Source of the DNA: JAWWOL01 sp033851545
Lineage (GTDB): Bacteria; Actinomycetota; Actinomycetes; JAWWOL01
Length of the DNA: 64,000 nucleotides
Direction: 5' to 3'
Assembly (NCBI GenBank): GCA_033851545.1
Contig: JAWWOO010000040.1
Span: 75,610-139,609, forward strand
Part shown: positions 42,091 through 50,300 of the stretch, piece by piece
How positions within the stretch are numbered: the first letter of the stretch is position 1
How the letters are laid out: each line of letters begins with the position of its first letter
The notes under the pieces: generated by a model
The model's input: the letters and a program-made list of their open reading frames with translations, nothing else
Told to the model about the DNA's origin: nothing
Databases searched by the model: none
Translations under genes and position numbers: made by a program

Positions 42091-43563
42091 GTGTCGTCAG
42101 CATCCAGTGAAGCCGAGCAACGCCAGCACTACCACGTGACGTTCGCGGTCATCCTGGTGGCGGTGACGAGCTACTCGATGCTCCAGTCGCTGGTCTCCCC
42201 GGTGCTGCCGACCGTGCAGCACAGCCTGCACACCACGCAGAACACCGTGACCTGGGTGCTGACCGGCTACCTGCTCTCGGCGTCGGTGGCCACCCCGATC
42301 CTCGGCCGGCTCGGCGACATGATCGGCAAGAAGAAGGTGCTGGTGGGGGTGCTCGTGGTGCTGGCGGCCGGCACGCTGCTCGCGGCACTTGCCACGTCGA
42401 TCGGCGTGATGATCGTGGCCCGGGTCATCCAGGGTGCCGGCGGAGCGATCCTCCCACTCGCGTTCGGCATCGTCCGCGACGAGTTCCCGCAGGAGAAGGT
42501 CAGCTCCGCGATCGGCATCACCGCGGCCTTGCTGGCCGTCGGCGGTGGGCTCGGCATCGTGCTCGCCGGGCCTATCGTCAACGTCCTTGACTACCACTTC
42601 CTGTTCTGGCTGCCGCTGGTGTTTGTGGTGCTCAGTGCTGTGGCGGCAGCCCTGTTCGTGCCGGAGTCCGAGGTCCGTACACCCGGCCGGATCAGCCCGG
42701 TGGCGGCTTCCCTGCTGACCGGCTCGCTCGTCGCGCTGCTCGTCGCCCTCAGTGAAGGCAGCACGTGGGGCTGGGGCTCCGGCCGTACCCTCGGGTTGTT
42801 CGCGGCTGCCGTGCTGATGGGCATCGTCTGGGTCCGGGTCGAGCTCGCGTCCGCCACGCCGTTGGTGGACATGACGATGATGCGGCTGCCGGCGGTCTGG
42901 ACGACCAACCTGGTGGCGCTGCTGTTCGGTGCCGGGATGTACGCGATCATCGGCTTCCTGCCGGAGTTCCTGCAGACTCCCTCCGGGGCTGGGTACGGCT
43001 TTGGCGCGAGCATCACCGCGTCCGGCCTCTATCTGCTGCCGATGACCGTCACGATGTTCGTCGCCGGCGTGTTCTCCGGCTGGCTCGTGCACCGCATCGG
43101 CTCCAAGGCCGTACTCGTCATCGGCTCTGGCGTGACAGCGGTGCCGATGGCGCTGCTCGCCTTCGCCCACAACCAGAGCTGGGAGATCTACCTGTCCTCC
43201 TCACTGCTCGGTGTCGGCCTCGGCCTGGCGTTCTCCTCGATGTCCAACCTGATCGTCGAGTCGGTCCCCGGGCACCAGACCGGCGTCGCCAGCGGCATGA
43301 ACGCGAACATCCGGACGATCGGTGGCTCGATCGGCGCGGCCGTCATGTCGAGCATCGTGACGTCCAAGGTGTCCGCGCTGGGGCTGCCGGCCGCGAGCGG
43401 CTACACGCACGGATTCATGTTCCTGCTGGTCGTCTCGGTGCTCGCGGCGGGAGCAGCAGTGGTCATCCCGGCGGCCCGCCGCCGGAGCACCACCCCCGCA
43501 GGCGGCGTGCTGATCCCGGCCACGCGGGTGCACGCCGTGGAGCAGCCAGCCGCGGGACACTGA
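42091..43563 (+). CDS. MFS multidrug exporter (DHA2-like)
   Basis: A 490-residue major facilitator with about 14 hydrophobic segments. ILGRLGDMIGKKKVLV is motif A and VARVIQGAGGAILPLAFGIV is the motif-C-like antiporter segment of drug:proton exporters of the EmrB/DHA2 type. LTGYLLSASVATPIL is the usual helix 2. The substrate is unknown. GTG start at 42091 with GAGGGAC ahead. A TetR gene follows after four bases, the standard self-regulated efflux arrangement. Confidence 0.88.
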   Translation: MSSASSEAEQRQHYHVTFAVILVAVTSYSMLQSLVSPVLPTVQHSLHTTQNTVTWVLTGYLLSASVATPILGRLGDMIGKKKVLVGVLVVLAAGTLLAALATSIGVMIVARVIQGAGGAILPLAFGIVRDEFPQEKVSSAIGITAALLAVGGGLGIVLAGPIVNVLDYHFLFWLPLVFVVLSAVAAALFVPESEVRTPGRISPVAASLLTGSLVALLVALSEGSTWGWGSGRTLGLFAAAVLMGIVWVRVELASATPLVDMTMMRLPAVWTTNLVALLFGAGMYAIIGFLPEFLQTPSGAGYGFGASITASGLYLLPMTVTMFVAGVFSGWLVHRIGSKAVLVIGSGVTAVPMALLAFAHNQSWEIYLSSSLLGVGLGLAFSSMSNLIVESVPGHQTGVASGMNANIRTIGGSIGAAVMSSIVTSKVSALGLPAASGYTHGFMFLLVVSVLAAGAAVVIPAARRRSTTPAGGVLIPATRVHAVEQPAAGH

Positions 43564-43567
43564 CACC

Positions 43568-44200
43568 ATGACCATCGGTACGGACGGGACCAAGCTCCGC
43601 AGGGACGCGGCAGACAACCACCGGCGACTGCTCGAGGCGGCGGTCGCCGAGTTCGGCGAGCAGGGCATGGGCGCCTGCGTCGAGCAGATCGCGGCACGCG
43701 CCGGAGTCGGGATCGGCACGTTCTACCGCCGGTTCGGGACAAAGGACGCCCTGGTCGACCGGTTGGTCACCGACCTGCTCGACGAGCTCGTCGCAGCCGC
43801 AGAGCACCGGATCGCGACCGGCGCCGGGGACGGGCTGGAGACCTATCTCCGAGAGGTGGCCACCGCACTGGTTCACCACCGTGGCGTGCTGGCCCGGGTC
43901 TGGTCAGGACGCCCCGCCGAGCACAGCGAGCGGCTGCGGCCGCTGATGCTGCAGCTGCTGGCCAACGCCCAGGCCAGCGGCGCGATCCGCACCGAGGTCA
44001 GCGGCAACGACATCACGGTCCTGATGTGGTCGTTGCGCAGCATCATCGAGATCACCGGCGACGCTGCCGGGGTGGCCTGCCAGCGGCAGCTCGACTTCGT
44101 CATTGCCGGCATGCGCCCGGACGCCGAGCCGCCGAGGCACCCGGCCCTCAGTGACCGGGCTCGGCTCAAGGCCGAGCACCGCACGTTGCGTAGCTCCTGA
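43568..44200 (+). CDS. TetR-family repressor
   Basis: A 210-residue TetR regulator. The DNA-binding part reads RRDAADNHRRLLEAAVAEFGEQG, then VEQIAARAGVGIGTFYRRFGTKDALVDRLV. The C-terminal ligand domain is helical and variable. Four bases separate it from the MFS gene, so it most likely represses that exporter and itself through the palindrome at 42053-42072, being released by an exported compound. Confidence 0.9.
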   Translation: MTIGTDGTKLRRDAADNHRRLLEAAVAEFGEQGMGACVEQIAARAGVGIGTFYRRFGTKDALVDRLVTDLLDELVAAAEHRIATGAGDGLETYLREVATALVHHRGVLARVWSGRPAEHSERLRPLMLQLLANAQASGAIRTEVSGNDITVLMWSLRSIIEITGDAAGVACQRQLDFVIAGMRPDAEPPRHPALSDRARLKAEHRTLRSS

Positions 44201-44320
44201 ACTAGAGGAAGTCTCCAAGGTTTGACGTGTTGATCTTGTCGATTACGCCTTGGTCCCGCTCGCCGCGGTTGACCAGGATGGACCTTGCCGACAACGCGAC
44301 CACTCCGGGAGACCTTGACC

Positions 44321-44923
44321 ATGAGCACGTACGACCTGCAGCTGAGCCGCCCCCATGTCCTGTCCGAGCTGGTTGCCGTACGCGTGCCGGCCGGCGTCCG
44401 CACCGCGCTCCTGGTCGCCGCCGGTGCCGGTCTCGTCGGCCTGAGCGCGCAGCTCTCCGTGCCGGTGCCGGTGCCGGGGACGCCGGTGCCGGTCACCGGC
44501 CAGACCTTCGCCGTGCTGCTTGTCGGAGCGGTCCTCGGCTGGCAGCAGGCGGCGGCGAGCATGGCGCTCTACCTGCTCGCCGGCGGCCTTGGCGTCCCGT
44601 GGTTCTCCCACGGCGGTGCCGGCTTCGGCGGTGCGACCTTCGGCTACGTCGCCGGGTTCGTCGTCGCGGCCCCGGTGGTCGGCTGGCTCGCCGGCAAGGG
44701 TGCCGACCGTACGGTCCTGCGCACCCTGCTCACGATGGCGCTCGGGACGGCAGTCATCTACGCCTTCGGGCTGCCCTGGCTGGCCCACTCCGCGCACCTC
44801 TCCGCCGGCCAGGCGTGGAGGTTCGGCGCCCGTCCGTTCCTGGCCGGCGACGCGATCAAGATCGGCCTGGCGGCCGGCCTGCTGCCGGCCATGTGGGCGC
44901 TGGCACGCCGGTTCCGCGTCTGA
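44321..44923 (+). CDS. bioY: BioY biotin transporter substrate-binding subunit
   Basis: A 200-residue membrane protein with six hydrophobic segments, the S component of the energy-coupling-factor biotin uptake system. Family features are VPGTPVPVTGQTFAVLLVGAVLG, ALYLLAGGLGVPWFS, GGATFGYVAGFVVAAPVVGWLAGKG and FLAGDAIKIGLAAGLLPA. No BioM/BioN energising genes are adjacent, so it works alone or uses shared ECF modules. The ATG at 44321 follows GGGAGACC. No convincing biotin operator is seen in the 120-base upstream gap. Confidence 0.92.
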   Translation: MSTYDLQLSRPHVLSELVAVRVPAGVRTALLVAAGAGLVGLSAQLSVPVPVPGTPVPVTGQTFAVLLVGAVLGWQQAAASMALYLLAGGLGVPWFSHGGAGFGGATFGYVAGFVVAAPVVGWLAGKGADRTVLRTLLTMALGTAVIYAFGLPWLAHSAHLSAGQAWRFGARPFLAGDAIKIGLAAGLLPAMWALARRFRV

Positions 44924-45019
44924 TCGTCACTGACAGGTGGCCCATCACAGTCCGGGGAATTCGCCCATCTCGCTTCCGTCGGCCCTCCGGGGACCAGCCT
45001 CCGGTGGGAAGACGTGCGC

Positions 45020-45026
45020 GCCGATA
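45020..45026 (+). promoter_or_regulatory. Possible sigma-28-type -10 element before csrA
   Basis: GCCGATA, followed by G, stands 34 bases before the csrA start and equals most of the flagellar sigma (FliA/WhiG) -10 consensus GCCGATAA. A clear TAAA/TCA -35 is not visible at 15-16 bases upstream. Confidence 0.35.
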
Positions 45027-45060
45027 GAGTGAGCCACGGCCAACCACGGAGGGATCCGCC

Positions 45061-45336
45061 ATGCTCGTACTCACCCGGCGCTCGAACCAGAGCATCGTGA
45101 TCGGCACGGACGTCACGATCACGGTGCTCGAGATCCACGGGGACTCCGTACGGATCGGCGTCGACGCGCCCCGGTCGGTCCAGGTGCACCGCACCGAGGT
45201 GTTCGAGGCGGTGCAGGAGGCCAACCGGGCCGCCGCTACGCAGGGCAAGCCGCCGATGGAGGGTCTCGGCGGCTCAGCAGCCGAGCTGCGCAACCGTCAG
45301 AACATCGACCGGGAGCAGGGCAACGCGAGCTCCTGA
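45061..45336 (+). CDS. csrA: Carbon storage regulator CsrA
   Basis: A 91-residue RNA-binding translational regulator; CsrA dimers block GGA-containing leaders such as flagellin mRNA. MLVLTRRSNQSIVIG is the conserved first strand (Leu4, Arg6), and VQVHRTEVFEAVQEANR the last strand with the RNA-contact Arg and the C-terminal helix. The tail after the helix is long (about 35 extra residues over the common 60-70), rich in Gly, Asn and Gln. In FliW-regulated CsrA the C-terminal extension contacts FliW, and fliW is the convergent neighbour. GGAGGG precedes the ATG. Confidence 0.95.
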   Translation: MLVLTRRSNQSIVIGTDVTITVLEIHGDSVRIGVDAPRSVQVHRTEVFEAVQEANRAAATQGKPPMEGLGGSAAELRNRQNIDREQGNASS

Positions 45337-45340
45337 ACCC

Positions 45341-45772
45341 TCAGCCGAGTGGCTGCCGCAGCCGGTAGTCGCTGTCGACCAGCACAACCTGACGTGCCAG
45401 ACCTGAGTGCCGGTTCGCCACGACCGGTCCGAGCAGGTTGACCGTGTGCTGGCCGCCGCCGGCGGCGACCGCGACGATCGCCAGCACGAGGACGTCGCCG
45501 GGGTCGACGATCCCGAGGGCGTAAGTGGTGTCGCTGTCGACAGGGACCTCGTAGCCTTCGACTACGGCGGCTGGGGGCACCACGACGAACGAGGGACCGT
45601 CGGGCTCAACCGACTCGAGCGTCATGAACGGTTCGAGCCCCGGCTGGCTGACGACCGAGAATCGTTGCCTGCCAGGGAATCCAGGGATGCCGTCCTGGAA
45701 GGTCAGCACGGTCTGCCGCATCGTCGGCGCGTCGAGGGCGTACTGCCGGGTGTAGCTGATGGCGTCGAGCAT
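45341..45772 (-). CDS. fliW: Flagellar assembly factor FliW
   Basis: A 143-residue FliW protein, the protein antagonist of CsrA that also binds flagellin. FQDGIPGFPGRQRFSVV at residues 27-42 is the diagnostic loop, followed by LESVEPDGPSFVVVPP and the C-terminal TVNLLGPVVANRHSGLARQVVLVDSDYRLRQPL, all typical. It converges on csrA with only four bases between stop codons, rather than sharing an operon with it as is frequent elsewhere. Readthrough from either side would generate antisense RNA to the other gene. Confidence 0.93.
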   Translation of the reverse strand: MLDAISYTRQYALDAPTMRQTVLTFQDGIPGFPGRQRFSVVSQPGLEPFMTLESVEPDGPSFVVVPPAAVVEGYEVPVDSDTTYALGIVDPGDVLVLAIVAVAAGGGQHTVNLLGPVVANRHSGLARQVVLVDSDYRLRQPLG

Positions 45773-45992
45773 GCGGGCAACTCAGATCTCTGAATGCGCG
45801 TTAGCGCCGTCAAGGCCCGTCCTGGGCAGCTTGTGAGCGATCCGTGCTCAGGTCTTTCATCGTCCTGCTCGCTCCACTGTGCATGGCCGAGCGGGACTGT
45901 TTGCTCATGGCCACAAAGGGCCATCAGTGATGCTCAACTCGCCCGGTTCGACCGAGCGTCGTCGCTCCCCGGTTCAGGCTGCGGTGTGCGCC

Positions 45993-45999
45993 GCCGATA
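45993..45999 (+). promoter_or_regulatory. Possible sigma-28-type promoter before cheX
   Basis: GCCGATA (45993-45999) is preceded by TCA at 45974-45976 with 16 bases between, resembling TCA-N16-GCCGATAA promoters of actinobacterial flagellar sigma factors. It stands 62 bases before the proposed GTG start of the CheX gene. Confidence 0.4.
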
Positions 46000-46061
46000 C
46001 TCCGACAGGGGCCAGGGACGGCCCGCATCGCGGAAACCGCTCGACGGAAACGGACTTCCCT

Positions 46062-46523
46062 GTGACGACGCTCCAAGCGCAATCGCAGCTCGCAGCCGAG
46101 CTCGCCACCATTGTCGGGGAGGTGTGGGACTCGTTCCTGCTCGGAGACCTGGCGGCGCTGCCGGAGGCGACCAACGTGCCTGGCCTGGTGACCTGCGCCA
46201 ACGTGTCCCTGACCGGTGTCTGGCAGGGAGTGCTGATGGTCGAGTGTGACGCGGAGGTCGCCGACAAGCTCAGCTGTCTGCTCCTCGGTACCAAGCCGGG
46301 TGAGGCGACCGCGGTCGACATCGCGGACACCCTCGGTGAGATCGCCAACGTCATCGGCGGCAACCTCAAGAACGTGCTTCCCGGCCCGACGCTGATGTCC
46401 CTGCCCGTCGTCGCCCGCAGCATGTCGCCGTCGCGGGTCAAGGACGCGGTCGAGGTGTGCAGCGTCGCGTTCCGCTGGGACGACGTGGCCCTGCGGGTCA
46501 TTGTCTGGAGCGCGCAGGGCTGA
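46062..46523 (+). CDS. cheX: CheX-like CheY-P phosphatase
   Basis: A 153-residue protein of the CheC/CheX/FliY class, which removes the phosphoryl group from CheY. The active-site helix DTLGEIANVIGGNLKNVLPG contains the required ExxN pair (Glu93, Asn96); only one such helix is present, as in CheX. SLTGVWQGVLMVECD and the C-terminal VEVCSVAFRWDDVALRVIVW form the central sheet. The GTG at 46062 was chosen as the nearest start before the conserved VTTLQAQSQLAAELA helix. No CheY gene is adjacent; the main chemotaxis operon must lie elsewhere. Confidence 0.82.
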   Translation: MTTLQAQSQLAAELATIVGEVWDSFLLGDLAALPEATNVPGLVTCANVSLTGVWQGVLMVECDAEVADKLSCLLLGTKPGEATAVDIADTLGEIANVIGGNLKNVLPGPTLMSLPVVARSMSPSRVKDAVEVCSVAFRWDDVALRVIVWSAQG

Positions 46524-46526
46524 GCG

Positions 46527-47243
46527 TCAGGCGCCGTTGCCCGCCTTGACGACGGCGATCGACAGTGCGGGGTCCGGCAGGGTGGTCGCGGAGCACTGCT
46601 TGCTGACCCGCGGGATGAAGACGGCAGCGGTGCTGCCGGGTGGGTAGATCCGCAGGCCCCGTACGGTCACCGGCTTGCACACGCTCTGGTCGAAGTTGGC
46701 GGAGTTGGTCTCGTGCAGCAGCGCAGAGGCGGTGCCGCCGGGCTGCAGCGAGACCGTCGTGATGGCCGTCCCGGTGCGGGTGGCGGAGGCGCCGACCTGG
46801 TGCCCGTCATCACCCGCGACGTAGGAGACGCCGGGATGCCCGGCGAGTGTGCAGGTCGTGCTGCCGGAGTTGACGAACAGGATCTGGGTGTAGATCTGGC
46901 CGGCGCCGCGGTCGGAGCTGCCGAGGCTGACCCGCAGCTGGCTGGTCTTGCACCTCGTCGAGCTGCCGGGGGCGGTGGTCGTCGGCTTGCTGCCCGGACT
47001 GGTCACCGTCGCCGGAATGGTCGTCGCAGGGGTCGCGGACGGCGCCACGCTGCTGGCGGCGGCACTCGTGGCCGAGGGTGCGCTGGACGGCGCGGCTGAC
47101 GGGGCCGCGGACGTGGCTGCTGCTGAGGTCGCCGGAGCGCTGCTGGTGCCCGTGGCCGGCGTCGCCGTCGAGCTGCCGCCGGTGCAGGCGGCCAGCGTGA
47201 GCGCTGAGCCGAGTGCGAGTGCAGCCGCGGTGGTGCGGGTCAT
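46527..47243 (-). CDS. DUF4232 lipoprotein
   Basis: A 238-residue lipoprotein. The signal peptide ends in lipobox LAAC, so Cys near residue 20 is lipidated. A Ser/Thr/Ala/Pro-rich linker of about 80 residues follows, then a DUF4232 beta-sandwich with CKTSQLRVSLGSSDRGAGQ, FVNSGSTTCTLAGHPGVSYV and a C-terminal Cys. Three or four cysteines in the domain suggest disulfides outside the membrane. Function is unknown. AAGGAG lies six bases before the ATG. It converges on cheX with three bases between stops. Confidence 0.85.
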   Translation of the reverse strand: MTRTTAAALALGSALTLAACTGGSSTATPATGTSSAPATSAAATSAAPSAAPSSAPSATSAAASSVAPSATPATTIPATVTSPGSKPTTTAPGSSTRCKTSQLRVSLGSSDRGAGQIYTQILFVNSGSTTCTLAGHPGVSYVAGDDGHQVGASATRTGTAITTVSLQPGGTASALLHETNSANFDQSVCKPVTVRGLRIYPPGSTAAVFIPRVSKQCSATTLPDPALSIAVVKAGNGA

Positions 47244-47348
47244 GGTCTCTCCTTGCAGAGTCGGCAGGGGCCCTCCGGGCCGTACCCGGGTCCCGCCTCT
47301 ACGACGCCGATCGTGGTCCATCGGTTGTCCGAGGGCCGCTCGCCCTGG

Positions 47349-50300
47349 TCAGGGCTGCAGGTTGGTGACCAGGTAGGCGGCGTCGTTGTAGTCGTAGTTC
47401 TCCGCTGCGCCCGACAGGTCGACGACCACGTAGTAGGAGCCGGGCACGAAGCCGCCGGTGCCGTCCTTGACCGGGAAGAACCGCAGGTGGTGCCCACACT
47501 GGCTCACGCAACCGTGGGCCTGGTCCGCCGTGGCGCTGTTGAGGCTGTCGTCGCTGAACTCGGTGTCGACCTTGAGCCCGAACCGGTCGGTCGGCGGCAG
47601 GAACGACCCGGTCGCGGGCAGGCCGGAGGTCGGGGTGGCCGGCAGGACCGACTGCGCCCAGATGTCTTTGCTGGTCAGGACGGCCGTGGTGGTGGCCGGC
47701 GTGTTCGGGTCGTAGTAGGACAGCGTCGACGCCGTCGGGAACGTGCTGTACTCCGCGATCTGCCGCACGGTCACCGGCTGGGTGGGGTCGAGCCGGGCGA
47801 ACGACGTCGCCAGGATCTCGTCCCCGTCTGCTTGCACGTGCCCCGCGTCGTTGAGGTTGGCCGGCACGTTCGTCGACCAGCCCATCATGGCGGCCAGCTC
47901 CCTGGGCGTCGGCTCGGCCGTCGCGGACTGGCTCTGGAAGAACCCGGCCAGCGCGATCGTACGGGTGCCCTGTCCGGAGGCGTTGGTCTGGATCGTCAGC
48001 GATCCGGTGCTCACCCGGCCGCTGGTCGCCGTGAACCGGACGATCAGGCTGAGGTGCCCGCCCGGCGGGATGACGTACGGCAGGGCCGGCGGGTTGTCGA
48101 CCCGGAAGGGACCCGTGACCGGTAGCGAGGAGACGGTGACCGGGGCACCGCCGGCTGCCGTCAGCAGGAGGGTCCCGCCGTCACGCATCGCCTGGACCGA
48201 CCCCGGCACCGACGTGTCGGGCGTCTGGATCCGGCTGAGGATCATCCGGTCGTTGGCTGGGATGGTGGCGTTGTTGGTGACCGTGAGGAGCGCCGCGGGG
48301 TTGAGCCCGCGTGGGCGGAGCAGCTCGATGTTGCCTGGGTAGGTGCCCAGCTCACTCACGTACAGGTTGCCGGTCGCGTTGTCCTCGGTGACGTCCAGCG
48401 GCGACTGGAAGCCGGTGAAGCCCTTGATGCCGACGGTGCGGTTGCTCAGCTGGCCGCTGTGAGCCACGTCGAAGGTCTCGATGTCCTGCCCGTTGCTGTA
48501 GCGGACGACCAGCAGCCGGTGGTCGAGCGAGCCGTTGAACGCCGACCCGTGGTACTCGATCGCGCCGTCGGCAGAGGCGTGCAGCCCTGCGTCGTAGACG
48601 TCGGCGAGGTCGTAGTTGGGGTCGGCGAAGGTGCCGGCCGGGTAGGCCGCAACCTCGAACGGGTCCACCCCCGCGGTCGGGTTGCCGTTGTCCAGGACGT
48701 ACTCACAGCGCGCGGGGTCCGGGTGGCCGTAGTACCTGCCCGGCTTCACGTCGAACACGAAGTCGGTCTCAGCGGTGGGGATGAAGCTCTCAGCCGGGAC
48801 CGCAGGGCCGGAGTAGCCGCCGTCGGTGCGGTGTGCGCACGCGGCGACCGGCATCGTGGCCGGGGTCCCCGGTGCGCTGCCGAACGCCGCGGAGCCGTTC
48901 GTCGGCGCGTACAGGTGGCCGTTCGAGTGCCACACCAGGTCGAAGGCGTTGCGCAGGCCGGTCGCGTACAAGGTCAACGGCGCGTTGGGCGCGTACGGGT
49001 CGTACGTGCCTCCCGCGTCGTAGGTCTGGACGTCCAGCGGCAGCGTCGAGGGCAGCTTGGTGACGTCGAGCCGGAGCACCGCGGCGTTGAGCAGGTGCTC
49101 GTCGCGGTTGCCCCACGTGGTGTCCTTCTGCCCCATGGCGTTGTTGGCGCCCTGGCTCAGGTAGAGGGCCTTGTTGGCGTCGAAGGCGATCGAGTTGGTC
49201 TCGTGGTCCTTGACCGAGCGCGGCAGCCCGCTGAGGACGTCGGTGTAGGTCTGCAGGTTGGGTCCGGTCAGCTTGGCCAGGTGGTCGCTGGAGTCGGGGA
49301 TGTAGTTGAGCGGGTCCGTGGTGCCGGTGTATGCCGAGTTGTCGGTGATCCAGAGGATCAGGTTGCCCGCGGTCGAGTCGGGATCGAAGGCGAGCCCGAT
49401 GATGGTCCGGGTCGGGGCGCCGTACAGGCCGGCGGCGACTGCGTGCTGGCGCACCGTGTCGATGGCCTGCTCGTTGCTGAGAGTGCCGTCTGCGCCGATG
49501 GTGTAGCGATAGATCCAGCCGTCGAGGGTCGACGCGTACAGCTTTCCGTCTGGGCCCTTGGTCAGGCTGGCGAACGAGTGGCCGGAGGCGCCGGAGGCGT
49601 ACTTGTCGAAGGCGATGTTGTTGTCCGGGGTGAGCACCGGACCGGTCTTGAACCGCGAGCTGAACGGGACGAACGAGATGCCGTCGACGTCGGTCACACC
49701 GGCGGTGACGGTGAAGGTGTACCAGGTGTTCGGCAGCAGGGCGCCGATGGGCGACACGTTGATCGTGTCCGCTCCACCGCTCGTGCCGTAGTTGGCCGGC
49801 ACCTGGGGGAGTCCGTCCGGGACCAGGGTGACGGTCGTGGCGTTGAGCGAACCGGCCTTGACACCGCGGTTCGGCAGCATCAGGTCGCAGACCACGCTGG
49901 TCGTCGAAGGGTCGACGCTCATGGCGTTGTCGGCCGGGTCGACGCTGCTGACACTGGGGTGCTGCTTGCCCGGAGGCGTCGTCGTGGGTGGCGTGGTGGT
50001 CGGGGGCGTGCTGGTCGGCGGCCGGCTGGTCGGCGGCCCACTGGTGGGAGGCGTGGTCGGCGGCGGGGTCGAGGGGCCGGTCTTGATCGGCGCCTTGGCG
50101 AAGAAGCCCACCACAGCGACCAACGCCTGCACCGGCTGACCGTTCGCCCGCAGCTCGATCGCCCCGGACTTGTTGAGCGGTACGACCGTCGCGCTGTCGG
50201 CCGCCTGGCGGCGGTTGGTCAGCAGGACGGTCGACATCGACGAGGTGGTCGCCCCCGTCGAGACAGCGGAGAGCCCCTGGGCCGGAACCACGAAGCTGAG

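Noticed and set aside
44201..44320. Biotin operator or riboswitch upstream of bioY
   Set aside because: No inverted repeat of BirA or BioQ type and no conserved riboswitch core is visible in the 120-base gap.
45773..46061. Longer cheX reading frame starting upstream at 45879
   Set aside because: The extra 60 residues are Arg/Pro/Ser-rich with no fold features and include the promoter-like element at 45993; GTG 46062 begins the conserved domain.
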